Assembly (NCBI RefSeq): GCF_051020985.1
Contig: NC_135012.1
Coordinates: 13,332,451 to 13,396,450, forward strand
Reading direction: 5' to 3'
Length of the DNA: 64,000 nucleotides
Origin: Nomia melanderi
Lineage: Eukaryota; Arthropoda; Insecta; Hymenoptera; Halictidae
Positions 50,734 through 61,951 of the stretch are shown here, piece by piece (position 1 is the stretch's first letter; each line of letters begins with the position of its first letter). The notes under the pieces are model-generated. The model was not told the DNA's origin and searched no databases. It saw nothing but the letters and a program-made list of their open reading frames with translations. The translations under genes were made by a program, and so were the position numbers.

Positions 50734-53700
50734 ATGGATGAAGCAACCGTTGACTCGATCTTCGCGGGGTCTTTGAAGTCCCTTCCCGCCGTCAGCTCAA
50801 AAATCGTCAGGATATTTACTAGCTCCACCTTCACCGGTACATTTATTAATTACTCGTAGAAATTATACCGCCAATACGAAGTAACGAGTATTTTTATTTA
50901 GATACCGCGATGGAACGTAACACGCTGATGGCCCAATGCTACCCTAAACTTAAGGACTACTGTAGGGAGAAACATGGATTAGAGTTTCAGGTAATATTAG
51001 ACAGTAACTAAACCACAGTGTCAAATAAAATCGAATACGACAGTCAACTGACGAGCATAACAATAGACTTACAGTCATCTCGATGTATCGATTTGTTCTA
51101 TACGTTTGAAAGATATTGCGCGTAAAGATTGCCAAAATCTGTATCGTGCGAGCACGTTCGGGCGACCTTGAAGAATTGATTTCCATCGTGCCAGGTACCA
51201 GGTCCTGTACAGGAGAAGTTCCCCGAACTTTGAATACTAAAGTTCAAGCCTGACACGTCACGTGTCGCTTTCAAATTAAATTACTGATTTCGCGCGGAAT
51301 GGAAACAATTAACGATAGTATCCGTAACTGCAGGTGGTAGATATGAGATGGGGCGTGAGGGATGAAGCAACCGACGATCATATGACGACGGAACTTTGCA
51401 TGAGGGAAATAGAAAATTGCCAGAGACTTTCCATGGGTCCGAATTTCGTGGTAACGAACGACACGATTAACTCGGCATGCGATTAGAAAATCTTGAACAC
51501 CGATTCATGCAAATTATATTCCATCTTGCCTCTTTTCGAAGGTTTTCCTCGGGCAAAAGTATGGTTACCGCCCCATTCCGACATACGTGCTCAGTTCTGA
51601 ATTGGAAATGTTGCGAACGGAATTGGAGAGTCAGGGAATGGACGTTAGTCTCCTGGACAGATGGTACAAAAAAGACAGTAACGCGGTGCCACCGACAAGC
51701 ATCCTGCAACCGATATCGTCCATCTTGAAGAACTTCAACAATAAAGTACCGGTCTTTCGTCTCTTTGCTTCGATACCATGAACTACTCGGCCACTAAAGT
51801 TTTCTATAATTTAGAGGATACCCAAGCTGCAGCAAGAGGACCAGGCAATCTGGTGGGACACCATGGTGAAAATGCAGAAACTGTTCAGGAAAGGCGCGCA
51901 ATCTCTTTTCAATTCGGGGAAATTCGACAAAGACACGATGCACAATTATTTCATGTCTGGTAAGGCAATTCGAGTAATTCAGAAAACCTCACGGATAATT
52001 CAACGAATTATCATGTCCACGCAGTGACCGAACGAGAAGTGATCAATGGTATCCTGAACGTTAAGAACACGAAAAACCATTGCCTCGCCTATGTCAGGTA
52101 CATAAACAATATCAATCTACAGAACTTAAGAAAAGCCAGTCTCTTCCTGGACATAGCGAACAGAAGTTTAGACAACGAAGCCGCCAAGTTGCTGGCGAAC
52201 CTGAGGGACGAAAGACTTCCGGAGAAAATCGAGACAACGAATCACCAAAGGTACGTCTACACTGCAAACAGGAGAAAGTTCAATTTCAAGTTCTGGATAA
52301 CTTTTCGCGAATTACGTTCGTCCAGCTACACCGTGGAATGGATCGGACGAGAAGGTTTAGACCCGGAAACCCACAGCGAGTATCTCCAGCACTTCATAAC
52401 TCACTTTTACCGAAACATAGTGAAACTCGTGGACCGTGCAATGAGGAAAGAGGACAGTTCCGCGCAGGGACAGATCATAACGGAAATTCTGCAGCATTTG
52501 CACGCTTGCAACAATTCCGTGAAGGTATGTTTCGCTCGTTTGCAACCGCAGGTCACAATCGATACGATTGCAATGCGACGTGAAATATCCAGGTCTTCTA
52601 CGGACGGGAAGACACTTTGGAAAGGATCAAAGAGTACATGTTAGGGGACAGCGACAAGCCCCTGGTTTTATACGGCGAAGGCGGATGCGGCAAGACGTCT
52701 CTGTTAGCAAAGAGCGCCGGGTTGACGAGCAGCGCGTGGCTCACCGGGAAAAAGCCAATCAACATAATCCGATTTCTTGGCACTACCCCGGATAGCAGTG
52801 CCCTGACGCCTACATTGATCTCTATTTGTCAACAGGCAAGTTAATGAAACGAAGTAAATTGCTTCGCCGCGACGTAACGTCTCTGTGTTGTCTGGCACAG
52901 ATCTCCTACAACTTCATGCTACCCTTTGATGAAATCCCGGACGACCTGGTGCCGCTGACCGCCTACTTTAAATATTTACTAACTCTGGCCACGAAAGAGC
53001 AACCGATTCTCTTGTTTCTGGACAGCGTCGACCAGCTGACTGGAGTGCAAGGGAATAAATTATCCTGGCTACCGACCAGACTTCCGAGCAACTGCAAGGT
53101 ACTCGATTCACGGTTTCAAATCTACGATGCAGCATTCGATGGTCTTTCAGATGATGCTGTCTTGCGCCGCTGAAGAATCGAACCCAGTGATCTCTCGGGA
53201 TTATCAGCTGCTACGCAGAATGATAGACACGGAGGAGAACTTCATCGAAGTGGTGGCCTTAGGGGAGGATTTAGCGATGGATGTGATAAGGTAGACGAAC
53301 GAATGCAAATTACCCGGTGATGCTTCTACGGAAGAGTATATTCGTAGGATGTGGATGAAAACGGCGCACAGGGATCTAAACAATTACCAGTGGCGTCTGG
53401 TGGCGAACGCGATATCCAAATGTTCCCTGCCCATTTTTGTGAAACTGGTCTTCGCGGAGATTTGCCGATGGAGGAGCTACACGAAACCAGCCGATACTCA
53501 CTTGACCAGCACCGTGATGGACAGCATCATGATGCTGTTCGAAAGAATAGAGAAGCAGCATGGAAAGATTCTGGTGTTCCACGCGTTGGCCTACATCACC
53601 GCGGCGAAATCGGGTTTATCGGAGTCGGAATTGGAAGACCTGATCTCGTTAGACGACAAAGTGCTAGACGATGTCTATCAGTACCATCTACCCCCTGTCC

Positions 53701-56700
53701 GGCGAATCCCGCCCCTGCTCTGGACCAGGATAAGGAACGATTTGCCTAACTACTTGAGCGAAAGGGAAGCCGACGGCGTAAGTGTCCTGAACTGGTACCA
53801 CAGACAGTTCAGAGACGCTGCGAAGGAAAGGTACTTCAAGAACATGAACATGGCGATGTACTTCCATTCGATGATCGCCGATTACTACCTTGGCATCTGG
53901 GGAGGAGGACGTCCGAAGCCGTTCAAATACACCGAGATCCAAAGACACCGGTGAGCGATACGTTTTTCCCTATACGTCTCCGCAGATTACTAGAAATGAA
54001 ATCTCGCCTAGATTCAACCTAGCGGACAAAGAAGGCATCGCGGACAGAAAAGTGCCGGAACAACCGCTGGCATTCTACTCGAAGGAAGGAACGATCACCA
54101 GATACAACCTCAGAAAGGTAAACGAGAATGTTCGCGTACTATACTCGACTCATTCGTCGGCTTCCCGTTTTCAGTTCGGCGAGCTGCCGTTTCACCTGGT
54201 CAGATCGCGGCGATTCAACGATCTCTTCGAGAACGTCTTATTCAATTACGAATGGCTGCACGCGAAGCTTAGTTCTTGCCCGTTGCAAGCCGTACTATCG
54301 GACTTCGAGGACGCGTGCACCTTTATCGAGAATCAGAACATCGTCAGGTAATTCCCACACTTCTGAGAAGGTCTTTCACTTTCGATGGCTCGTCAAACTT
54401 GTTCCCAGAGAGCTGATGCTGGTCGCCGACGCGCTCAGATTAGGGGGTGCGATTCTGGGCTCTCACCCGGACATGCTCGCGCCTCAATTAATCGGTCGAT
54501 TGTTGCCAGAAATAGGGGGCAACGTCAACGTGAAGATGCTGCTCAGAGCTTGCGATAACGACGGCGCGAAGAACTGCGCCCTGCTACCTGTCTATCATTG
54601 TCTGCACACACCTGGGGGACCTTTGAAAGTAACTCGGACAAAAGGTCCCTCCGACGAAACGACGCTAATTTTTGAATGATTTCAGTACTCGCTGGAGGGT
54701 CATCAGTTCGCCGTGTTCGGCTTTTGTCTGACTTCCGACTACCGACACGTGGTCTCGATATCCAACAGGTTTATCACCTGGGACCTGAGCACCAGCGACA
54801 TGACCAGAGACGTTAATCCCGGTGTCGAAGGAATCATGCAGAATCTGGTTCTGAGTCCCGACAACAGATACGCGGCTGCGTTTACAACTAACAATCAGGT
54901 TTATAAGAATCTTCTCATTTCCGGTATTAATACTGTAGTTAAACAAAGTAACGTGTCTGTTTTGAAACGTTTAAGAGTGTCGTGTTGAACACTTTAACCA
55001 GCGAATTCGTTACTATCGATAATCCTCTGCCAAACGAGGATCCAGTGTGCGGGGTTCATTTGATGAATCAGTACTTTTTCGTCTACGGGAAGCTGGGCTG
55101 GTGCAGATTCGATCTTAGAGGGAATTTACTAGAGACCCACACGAACCCCGAGGATTCCAATAAATGGCCAATCTTGCGTGAGTGGGACGGGGTTTTCTAT
55201 TAGCGTAATATCTAACGTAGACGTCGGAAATGCATATTTTTGCCGCAGATGTGGATCATTCGACTTTAGACGAATACAGAATTGTATTCTGGTCTGGGAA
55301 TATCGAAGATACCTCCATGATGTTGCACACTTATAGAAAAAAAGGATCTTTGGAACCTTTGAGTTTGCATAGGTAGAATGCGAATATTGTCCTTTTAATA
55401 TTGATTTCGCTGATGTAATTAGACTTTCATCGACGCGTGTCCTTGCAGTGTCCTGGCGATGACTAATGATAAAAAGGTTCTCTATGCTTGCACGGTTAAC
55501 ACTGATAACCGAGTGACCAAGTATACTTGCGACGAAACGTCCTCGCAATGGGAAAAGGTCTTCGACATGCCTAGAGCTTACAACGACGACGTCGAGTACT
55601 TGTTGCAATTGAAATTAGACAGAGAGGAGGAAATTCTTTTGGCTACCAGTGCCAATGGTTTCGTCGTTTGGTTCTTGGAGAATAAGAGCGACGCGTACGT
55701 TTTGATGTTACCAAACGGAGTGCGGAACATCAGCACGCGAATGATGTGCTCCAATTCGATAATGGTCAGTAGTACCAAGAATTATGCTGTTGCCGGTGTC
55801 AGGTACGTTTTAGGATGAACTGATATGATTATCTTGGAAAGAATGGAATTGACTACAGTACATTTCGATTGTAGGAAAAACTTGTACGTTTGGAGCTTGG
55901 AGACGTCGGAGTTAGTGAAGATACTGGATGCCCACTTTGCCAGGATTATTCAACTGGAAGCGCTAACAGTTGGCAATTGGAATTGTGTGGTCACGTCGAG
56001 CATAGACAGAAGTGTTAAAGTATGGAATATAAACAACATTTTCGAACAAGTTCATGTGATAGATAGACACGAGCTACAAGTTGATATGATAAGGTGCTTA
56101 GCTGAAATCTTAATTTTCCATAACTACTCCATTCTTATGGAAACGTTTCTTTGATCACACAGTTTAGCAGAAGAGTGTAACTTGGCTGCAATAGTTACTA
56201 GAGACTGTGTGGGAATCTGGGACTTGCAAACTGGAAAGTTGATTTCAAAGTTAGCCGACAGCCCTTTAGGGGCTATTGTTACACATGCTTGTATGACACA
56301 CGATGGCAAGTCAGTAATATTTGAGTAATTAAATGTATTACGATTGCACAGTAATGTACATCTAACGTATGTCTTCCATTCTAGATATGTTGTTTCAACA
56401 GAGTCGGGCAATGTATTAATTTGGAATAGAATTACCGAGCAAGTGTTGTTCAAAGAAGAGCAGCAACATGTGAAACAACTAACATTAATTGAAAATTCCA
56501 CCAAGTTTATAGCAATCTCCAGGCCTAAGAACCCAGCTGGAGTAGAAAGTATGAAGGCTATTGCAACACTATTTATGAGAACAATCCCTGGTATATTGAT
56601 AATTTATGAGAACTGAAAGCCATTAAATAGTTATTCATACAAATAATAATTTTTCATACCATTGAACAGATGGGAAAACAACATTTTCATTTCAATATAC

Positions 56701-58613
56701 AGTTAGAAGTCAAACAGGTACACCTTTCAGAAATGTTGTGATAACATCTGATAATGCATTTCTGATTGCACCAGCAGCTGATAAAGGCAGCAGAGATTGT
56801 ATTATGATTTACAATGCAAAAACGGGTGTACTGATAAATAAAATCCCTATTAAATTACCTGGATTTAAAGTAAGAAAATTATTGTGCACTATGTAGATAT
56901 ATTATTAAAGTGTACATATTTTAATAGGATATTGTGGGCATAACTCCCATGCCTAATAAACCACAATGGGTAGGCATAATTGGAACAGATAAAGGCACCA
57001 TTCTGGATATAAATAAGAAGAAATTTATTCGTACTATTCCAAAATGGAGTGGAAATATTAGCAAGGATGGAAAATATACTTTATATGCACCTAGCAGGTA
57101 ATATAAATTTCTTGAAATACGTTATAAAATGAAACTGGAATATTTTTGTTTGTTAGAGGCGGATTGGAACTTCTTGAGTTAAAGAAAGGTACTAGTGTTA
57201 AAACTTATATTCCCAAAGTAGCAGAGGGAGTGTTCACTGTAATATCCATGTTCAACCGCACAGATGAATATGTTTTATATTATCATAGCGGAAGAAAAAC
57301 TATCCGTGTATTTAGGTAAACAAATATCATATTATTTTTCACAAAATGATTAAATTCTATTCATATATATGACTTTTAGATCATCGGATTGTGAGATGAT
57401 AGCAAATTATAGAGTTCAAGCAGAGTTAAGTGCAATCGACAGTACTTATGATGGTAAGAGTATAGTCTTAGGTACAGTTGATGGATGTGTATCAGTGCTA
57501 GCTATAATGGATCCCAAAAAGGAAGAAATGAAAGAATATGTATCAAACTTACCATCTCGTGATGAAGATGTAAGTAATTAACTACTAACGTTACACAATA
57601 TACATTTTTCAAAACATTCCAACACCTATACATAGAAAACCAGTTTTGACCTTCCTTTTTTATTTATTTTACTTCGGACGAACTTTGTAGTCAATCTTTG
57701 AGAATAATATCGCAATTAAAATTGAATTTCTGGTGTATCTGATCTGTTCTTAGATTTGTCAACTAGCAAAATAGGTTAGGATAAACACTTGCCGCATTGT
57801 TGGGTTAAAACAATTTTAAATGATTATCAAACCTTGGAACGGAAACTGATTTAAAATATTCGATTTCAAGGTACTAAAAACACTGTACAACACTTGTTTC
57901 CAATTGTTTTTGTGAAAATTTTAGTGATCACAACATCCCGCTCAAACACGAAATAGAACGCAATTTTTCCTATAGAAAATATTTGATGGTAGAACAGCTT
58001 TTAAAGTGTACTAAATTTTCCACAAAAATTACGACAATTACCTTGCTTCGTTTGTTTACTAAAAATATAAAACTATTCATATAATTCGGAGACGAAGTAA
58101 CAAACATAAAACGTTCTTCCAAAACACTCAACCACGATTTTCTTTCACTCTTACTCTCTCACTCTGATAGAGTGTGAAGCATCAAACTTAGGGATTTCGG
58201 GTAACACTATTACCAACTTGAAATTATACGGAATTTTCTTCCATTCTTTCACTATATATATCCAGTTCCAATAGGTTATTTCTAGTTGTATTTCACGTTC
58301 AAATTTTTAACAATTAACATTGGGTTCAATGCAGAAATTTCTCCTTAGGTCAGTAAACTATCTGGTTTTCCATCTGTCGTTTAAGATAAGAAGCAATCCA
58401 ACACGTTCACTCCGTTTTATTTTTCATAGGAGACACATTGAATAATAAATGAACTATCCTTTTTAGTGGAAAAAGAAAACGGAGAAACAACGAGCAGCAA
58501 TTAAATTCAAAGCTGCTGCTCGAATTGCACGGGTAACTCACGATTTAAGTTCAATTGTGCGAGGTGCAAACATTACCGAGACAATTGAGGAATTAGACGA
58601 GAATACCGAATGA
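50734..58613 (+). CDS. NACHT and WD-repeat protein, NWD2-like
   Basis: This is a STAND-type NTPase whose molecular role is poorly known. It has 25 exons, phase-consistent, giving 1717 aa (human NWD2 is about 1740). Exons start at 50734, 50902, 51334, 51542, 51815, 52025, 52326, 52593, 52901, 53151, 53348, 54012, 54409, 54686, 54976, 55249, 55449, 55875, 56163, 56385, 56670, 56928, 57157, 57380 and 58467. The N terminus is DUF4062-like (IVRIFTSSTFTDTAMERNTL; VVDMRWGVRDEATDDH). The NACHT NTPase has Walker A GEGGCGKTS (Lys395) and Walker B ILLFLDSVDQL (Asp483). A winged-helix/helical part follows (AAKSGLSESELEDLISLDDK; PPVRRIPPLLWTRIRNDLPN), then WD repeats from about residue 880 (for example RSVKVWNIN, GNVLIWNRI). 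The C terminus is a short Lys-rich helix. The intron at 52836 starts with GC. Confidence 0.93.
57570..58466 (+). other. Last intron of NWD2-like gene
   Basis: This 897-bp AT-rich intron is by far the longest in the gene and separates the final WD repeat from the Lys-rich C-terminal exon. It starts GTAAG and ends TTTTTAG. No further feature seen. Confidence 0.75.
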
Positions 58614-58661
58614 GAGTTGCACCGTTTTTCTAGTAAAGATTCGATGGTATAGTGGAGAAGC

Positions 58662-58667
58662 AATAAA
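58662..58667 (+). terminator. Poly(A) signal for NWD2-like gene
   Basis: AATAAA 49 bases after the stop codon, the first canonical hexamer downstream. Confidence 0.6.
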
Positions 58668-59728
58668 TACTTAGGAAACAAAAGCTTAGAATTTATATTA
58701 CATTTATTTGTGTCTTTTCATGTAATTAATTTTATAATCTTTCTTTTCTTTCTGTTTTACAATTTCTCCGCGTTCAAAAAGTAAAGGGCACGAGACGAAT
58801 TCCGTAGTTATTGCAAATGAAGTTACTCCTAAGTGCAAGCTAGACGGCAGTTGCCCTTGCACAGATCAAGTTGTTGTTTCCTTAAATAACAATTCTTTAG
58901 CTCGTTCTATGCAAGGGAATATTCTTCATTTTACAATGATGCGTCGCGACCGAAGACGTCTCGTGCCGACGCAGGCGTGATCAAGTGTAACGATTCCGTT
59001 TTTGTTCTTTGTTTACAAATTTTGAGAGATCGATAGTACCACAGTGAGCGACTTGAGACAAATGAATTTCAATTAATGAATGAACTAAGATGCCAGTCAG
59101 TTACAAAATCGAATGAGTCGTATGTGAAGATTTTTGTTGATCGTTTTACATGTCGTATTACGAGGTTGGTTTAAAAATTGTTGAACCGTTTCATACGGAT
59201 TTAAATCATATCACGTGGATCGATTTCCGATATTAAAAAATTGGTACTTGTATGGCAAATGTGTCTTGCTACCACCATGTATGTCAATGATCTGTAAACA
59301 ACTACTAAACGTATTTTGTAACAATGTAAAACTAAACTAAAACACACCTGCATCAGAGCACATGTATGAACAATAGTTCCAGCAGTACGTAAGATGTATG
59401 GCAGCTCGTTAGATAAAATAAACAACACTCTTCATCGAAGAGCGAGCTCTATACTAAAATTTGAGTATGATGTAGATCCATTGCTTTACAAAATGCTGCA
59501 CATACAATACAATTAATGTATTTGAAACGTATTTGGAATTTGAATACTCGATTTGCACTTTGGTCGTCCCAAAATACTTGGTTAATAAAACAAATTGAAT
59601 TTTCTCTATAATGCTGGTTTTCATGATAGGCTTATCTAGTAGTTCTGCAATGGTTTCTTCTTTTTTATCTGGTTTCATTCTTTCCTACTTTTCTCCAACA
59701 CTGGAACTTCTGTGAAAGCATTGGTAGC
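58668..59728. other. Intergenic between two convergent genes
   Basis: An AT-rich stretch with no convincing open frame. It separates the 3' ends of the NWD2-like gene and LSM12. Confidence 0.6.
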
Positions 59729-59734
59729 TTTATT
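59729..59734 (-). terminator. Poly(A) signal for LSM12
   Basis: Minus-strand AATAAA 27-32 bases after the LSM12 stop codon. Confidence 0.6.
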
Positions 59735-59760
59735 TGTAGTATAGTGCCTTTTCCGAACCT

Positions 59761-60966
59761 TTATTGCATAGCACCTCCTTTTTGCTTTTGCTGTTGTTGC
59801 TGTTCCCTCTGTTGTGCTTGTGCCGATGCTTCTGTATCTTTAATATGTTTTTCAACCTAACATAGTTACAGGCATTACAATAACATAGATATATTACTCT
59901 CCCTTCCTGCTTCTCTGTCCTTCACACTTACCACTTTTTTTACATGTTTGTATGCTCCAGATTCTGTATTACCATGCACATTGTCAACTTTGTACGGGGG
60001 TTTAATTGTGACATTGTCGAATACAACAATATTCGTTCCGTTCCATGTAATTTCGGGAATTGTCTTTGATATAGTATTGAAGAGTTTTTGTCCTTCTGGA
60101 GATACTCCGGCCTGCAGAGCCATTACCAGTTTCTTTTTCTCTTCAATTTGATTACGCACTCTTCTGTTTAACTTTTGCAAATTAAGGCTTTGTGGTGGTT
60201 CACTAGTTGTGGGGCTAACTTCCCGTTTTACTTGGACCTCAGATACCAAGGATAAATTTACTATGTGTACGTCATTTAAAGTAGGTGCTCCACTCGAAGA
60301 AGGACATTCTGATTATTGTTGGTTAAGGAATCATAGAATACGTTCAACGCGGAAAGATCGGCATATTTTCATTAGACAGAAATTATTTCTGTCAGAATGA
60401 GTCTCCTATCACAGTTGACTCTGAGGTTATAATCGAGCTAACAAATCTCGTCTTTTCGGGCCGGAAACGCTTCGTTCGCGATTTTCACGGATGAGAAAGG
60501 TGAAAGTAACTATCGGGAATGTGGAAATGCATTCGAGAACGTATACAACCGAGAAACAAAACCAATGGAAATTCCAGCATGGTTGATTGAATGACGAAAC
60601 TAACCTGACTTCGCGTAGCTGGTTAGGAAATAAGCAAATAATTGACAAGCGGTACCGCAGGTTGTCCGTGAAAAATCGCGAAACGGAACGTAATTGTCGT
60701 CAATTAAAGATCACGAAATCTGTCGCGGGCTACAGGGAAAATTATTTACACTGTGGCAATGTTAAACGAGCGACGGATGAACGCTGGATGCATGTACACG
60801 TCGGTTACGGTAAGAATTTCCGGGGAATTTATATGAAAAGGATACTCAGTATCAACATTTTAGTTTGTGGATCGAATGCCAACACCTCGCCTTCGATCTC
60901 CTCCTTGTAACAAGTTTTACAGGCCACCGTACTCCCAATGCTGAAACAATCGTTGGCGCCGGCCAT
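59761..60966 (-). CDS. LSM12: LSM12 homologue
   Basis: LSM12 is an RNA-associated protein with an N-terminal LSM fold and a C-terminal anticodon-binding-like domain; in flies and mammals it works with ataxin-2. Three exons: 60966-60846, 60308-59932 and 59856-59761. Phase closes to 197 aa (human 195). The start is set by MAGANDCFSIGSTVACKTCY, typical of the family. LSM-domain blocks follow: GEVLAFDPQTKMLIL, then ECPSSSG-like (the split codon gives Lys before CPSSSG), then IVNLSLVSEVQV. The second domain has LNRRVRNQIEEKK, GVSPEGQKLFNTISKTIPEI and NIVVFDNVTIKPPYKV. The tail is Gln-rich (QREQQQQQKQKGG). The first exon is too short to stand out as an open frame and was found by translating upstream of the acceptor. 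Confidence 0.95.
60309..60845 (-). other. Intron 1 of LSM12
   Basis: A 537-bp intron with GT (GTATCC) and AG ends. A 73-aa minus-strand frame at 60427-60648 and a 107-aa plus-strand frame at 60587-60910 fall mostly inside it but have no protein-like character. Confidence 0.7.
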
Positions 60967-61890
60967 TTTTCACTACGGACTCAGAACCGCGGGCTCCCTG
61001 TCGCCATCTGTTCTAATTTCAAATGTCTCGCGAAATTCCCACCATTTTCGCCATTCCCGGTGTGCGTTGCGGCTCGTAGTGTTTGGATCTTGCGCTCGTC
61101 GGCTAATTACCAGTGATAACTCGATCCTTTCGAATCGTACACCGATTACATCGTTTCTCCGACATTCTTCGTTCTGCTAACAAATGGGGTGAGTCATTTC
61201 TCCATCGTTAAACAGCCAATTCTTTTTTTCTTAGAGTATCGATAAAATTAGAAGCCCGCCGTTGCATTAGAAACGTTCGACGAACGTCCGAAAGTTCCGA
61301 AACGCGTGTCTATTCACTTTCAAAGGATATATTTCGATAGAGAATCAAAGCAGTCGTGGTTCAACGTTAAATAGAATCTAGATTCTTAGCTTCTAGTTTA
61401 GTAAAATCTATCTTCTTATCCTTGCTGTATATTTTATCTGTGACAAAGCATCTGCCTCTAGAAAAGCCTGTTCGGTCGATCAAACTAATCATCTGCCTGT
61501 TAAGGGTTCGAACGCCATAGAGAAAGCTCAATGCCACCTAACCATAATTACCAGGAGTATGCCAATGCCCTAAACATTTGCATATCATCTTTGTTTCTAA
61601 TTTGTTTAAAAATTTTAGGTTCGACCAAGAAGTGCGCGTTCGCTGCGACGATCTTCGGTCATCTTCGTTCATCGTTCGAGGAACTTCGTCCGGAGTCGGG
61701 GTGAGTCGGGGCGATTCGGGTTGGCGGGTAGTTCTGTAAGTCGCGTGGCTTCGGACGTTCAGTGTATAGATATCGCTGCGCTGAACAACATCGCGATATC
61801 ATTTTTAACGTGTTTCTTTATTCATTTTCCGCGACTGTCAACCGAAAAGTGACCAGTGAGTGAACCAAACGCAACGTTGTTCATCAAATG
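60967..61890. other. LSM12 upstream region and flank
   Basis: It contains the LSM12 5' UTR and promoter. A TCTCGCGA word at 61026-61033 is a palindrome common in animal housekeeping promoters. From about 61620 the sequence becomes repeat-like in TCG words and may be the leader of a plus-strand transcript (next entry). Confidence 0.45.
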
Positions 61891-61951
61891 CAGTGTCCAC
61901 CATGGTGCACAGTGGTCCGCCTCCGGTTTCTTCAGCATCTCCTTTCTGATA
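61640..61951 (+). other. Possible 5' leader exon of a plus-strand gene
   Basis: The stretch ends at a strong donor (TAC then GTGAGTG at 61952). It carries an ATG in an optimal context (CCACCATGG, ATG at 61902) that opens only 15 codons before a stop (TGA at 61947-61949) just ahead of the donor. This looks like an upstream ORF in a non-coding first exon whose gene continues beyond the window. The 5' limit is a guess. Confidence 0.35.

Noticed and set aside
57380..57581. Ending the NWD2-like protein at the in-frame stop at 57579-57581
   Set aside because: The frame crosses a GTAAG donor at 57570; a later exon (58467-58613) joins in phase and ends just before a poly(A) signal, so the spliced form is preferred.
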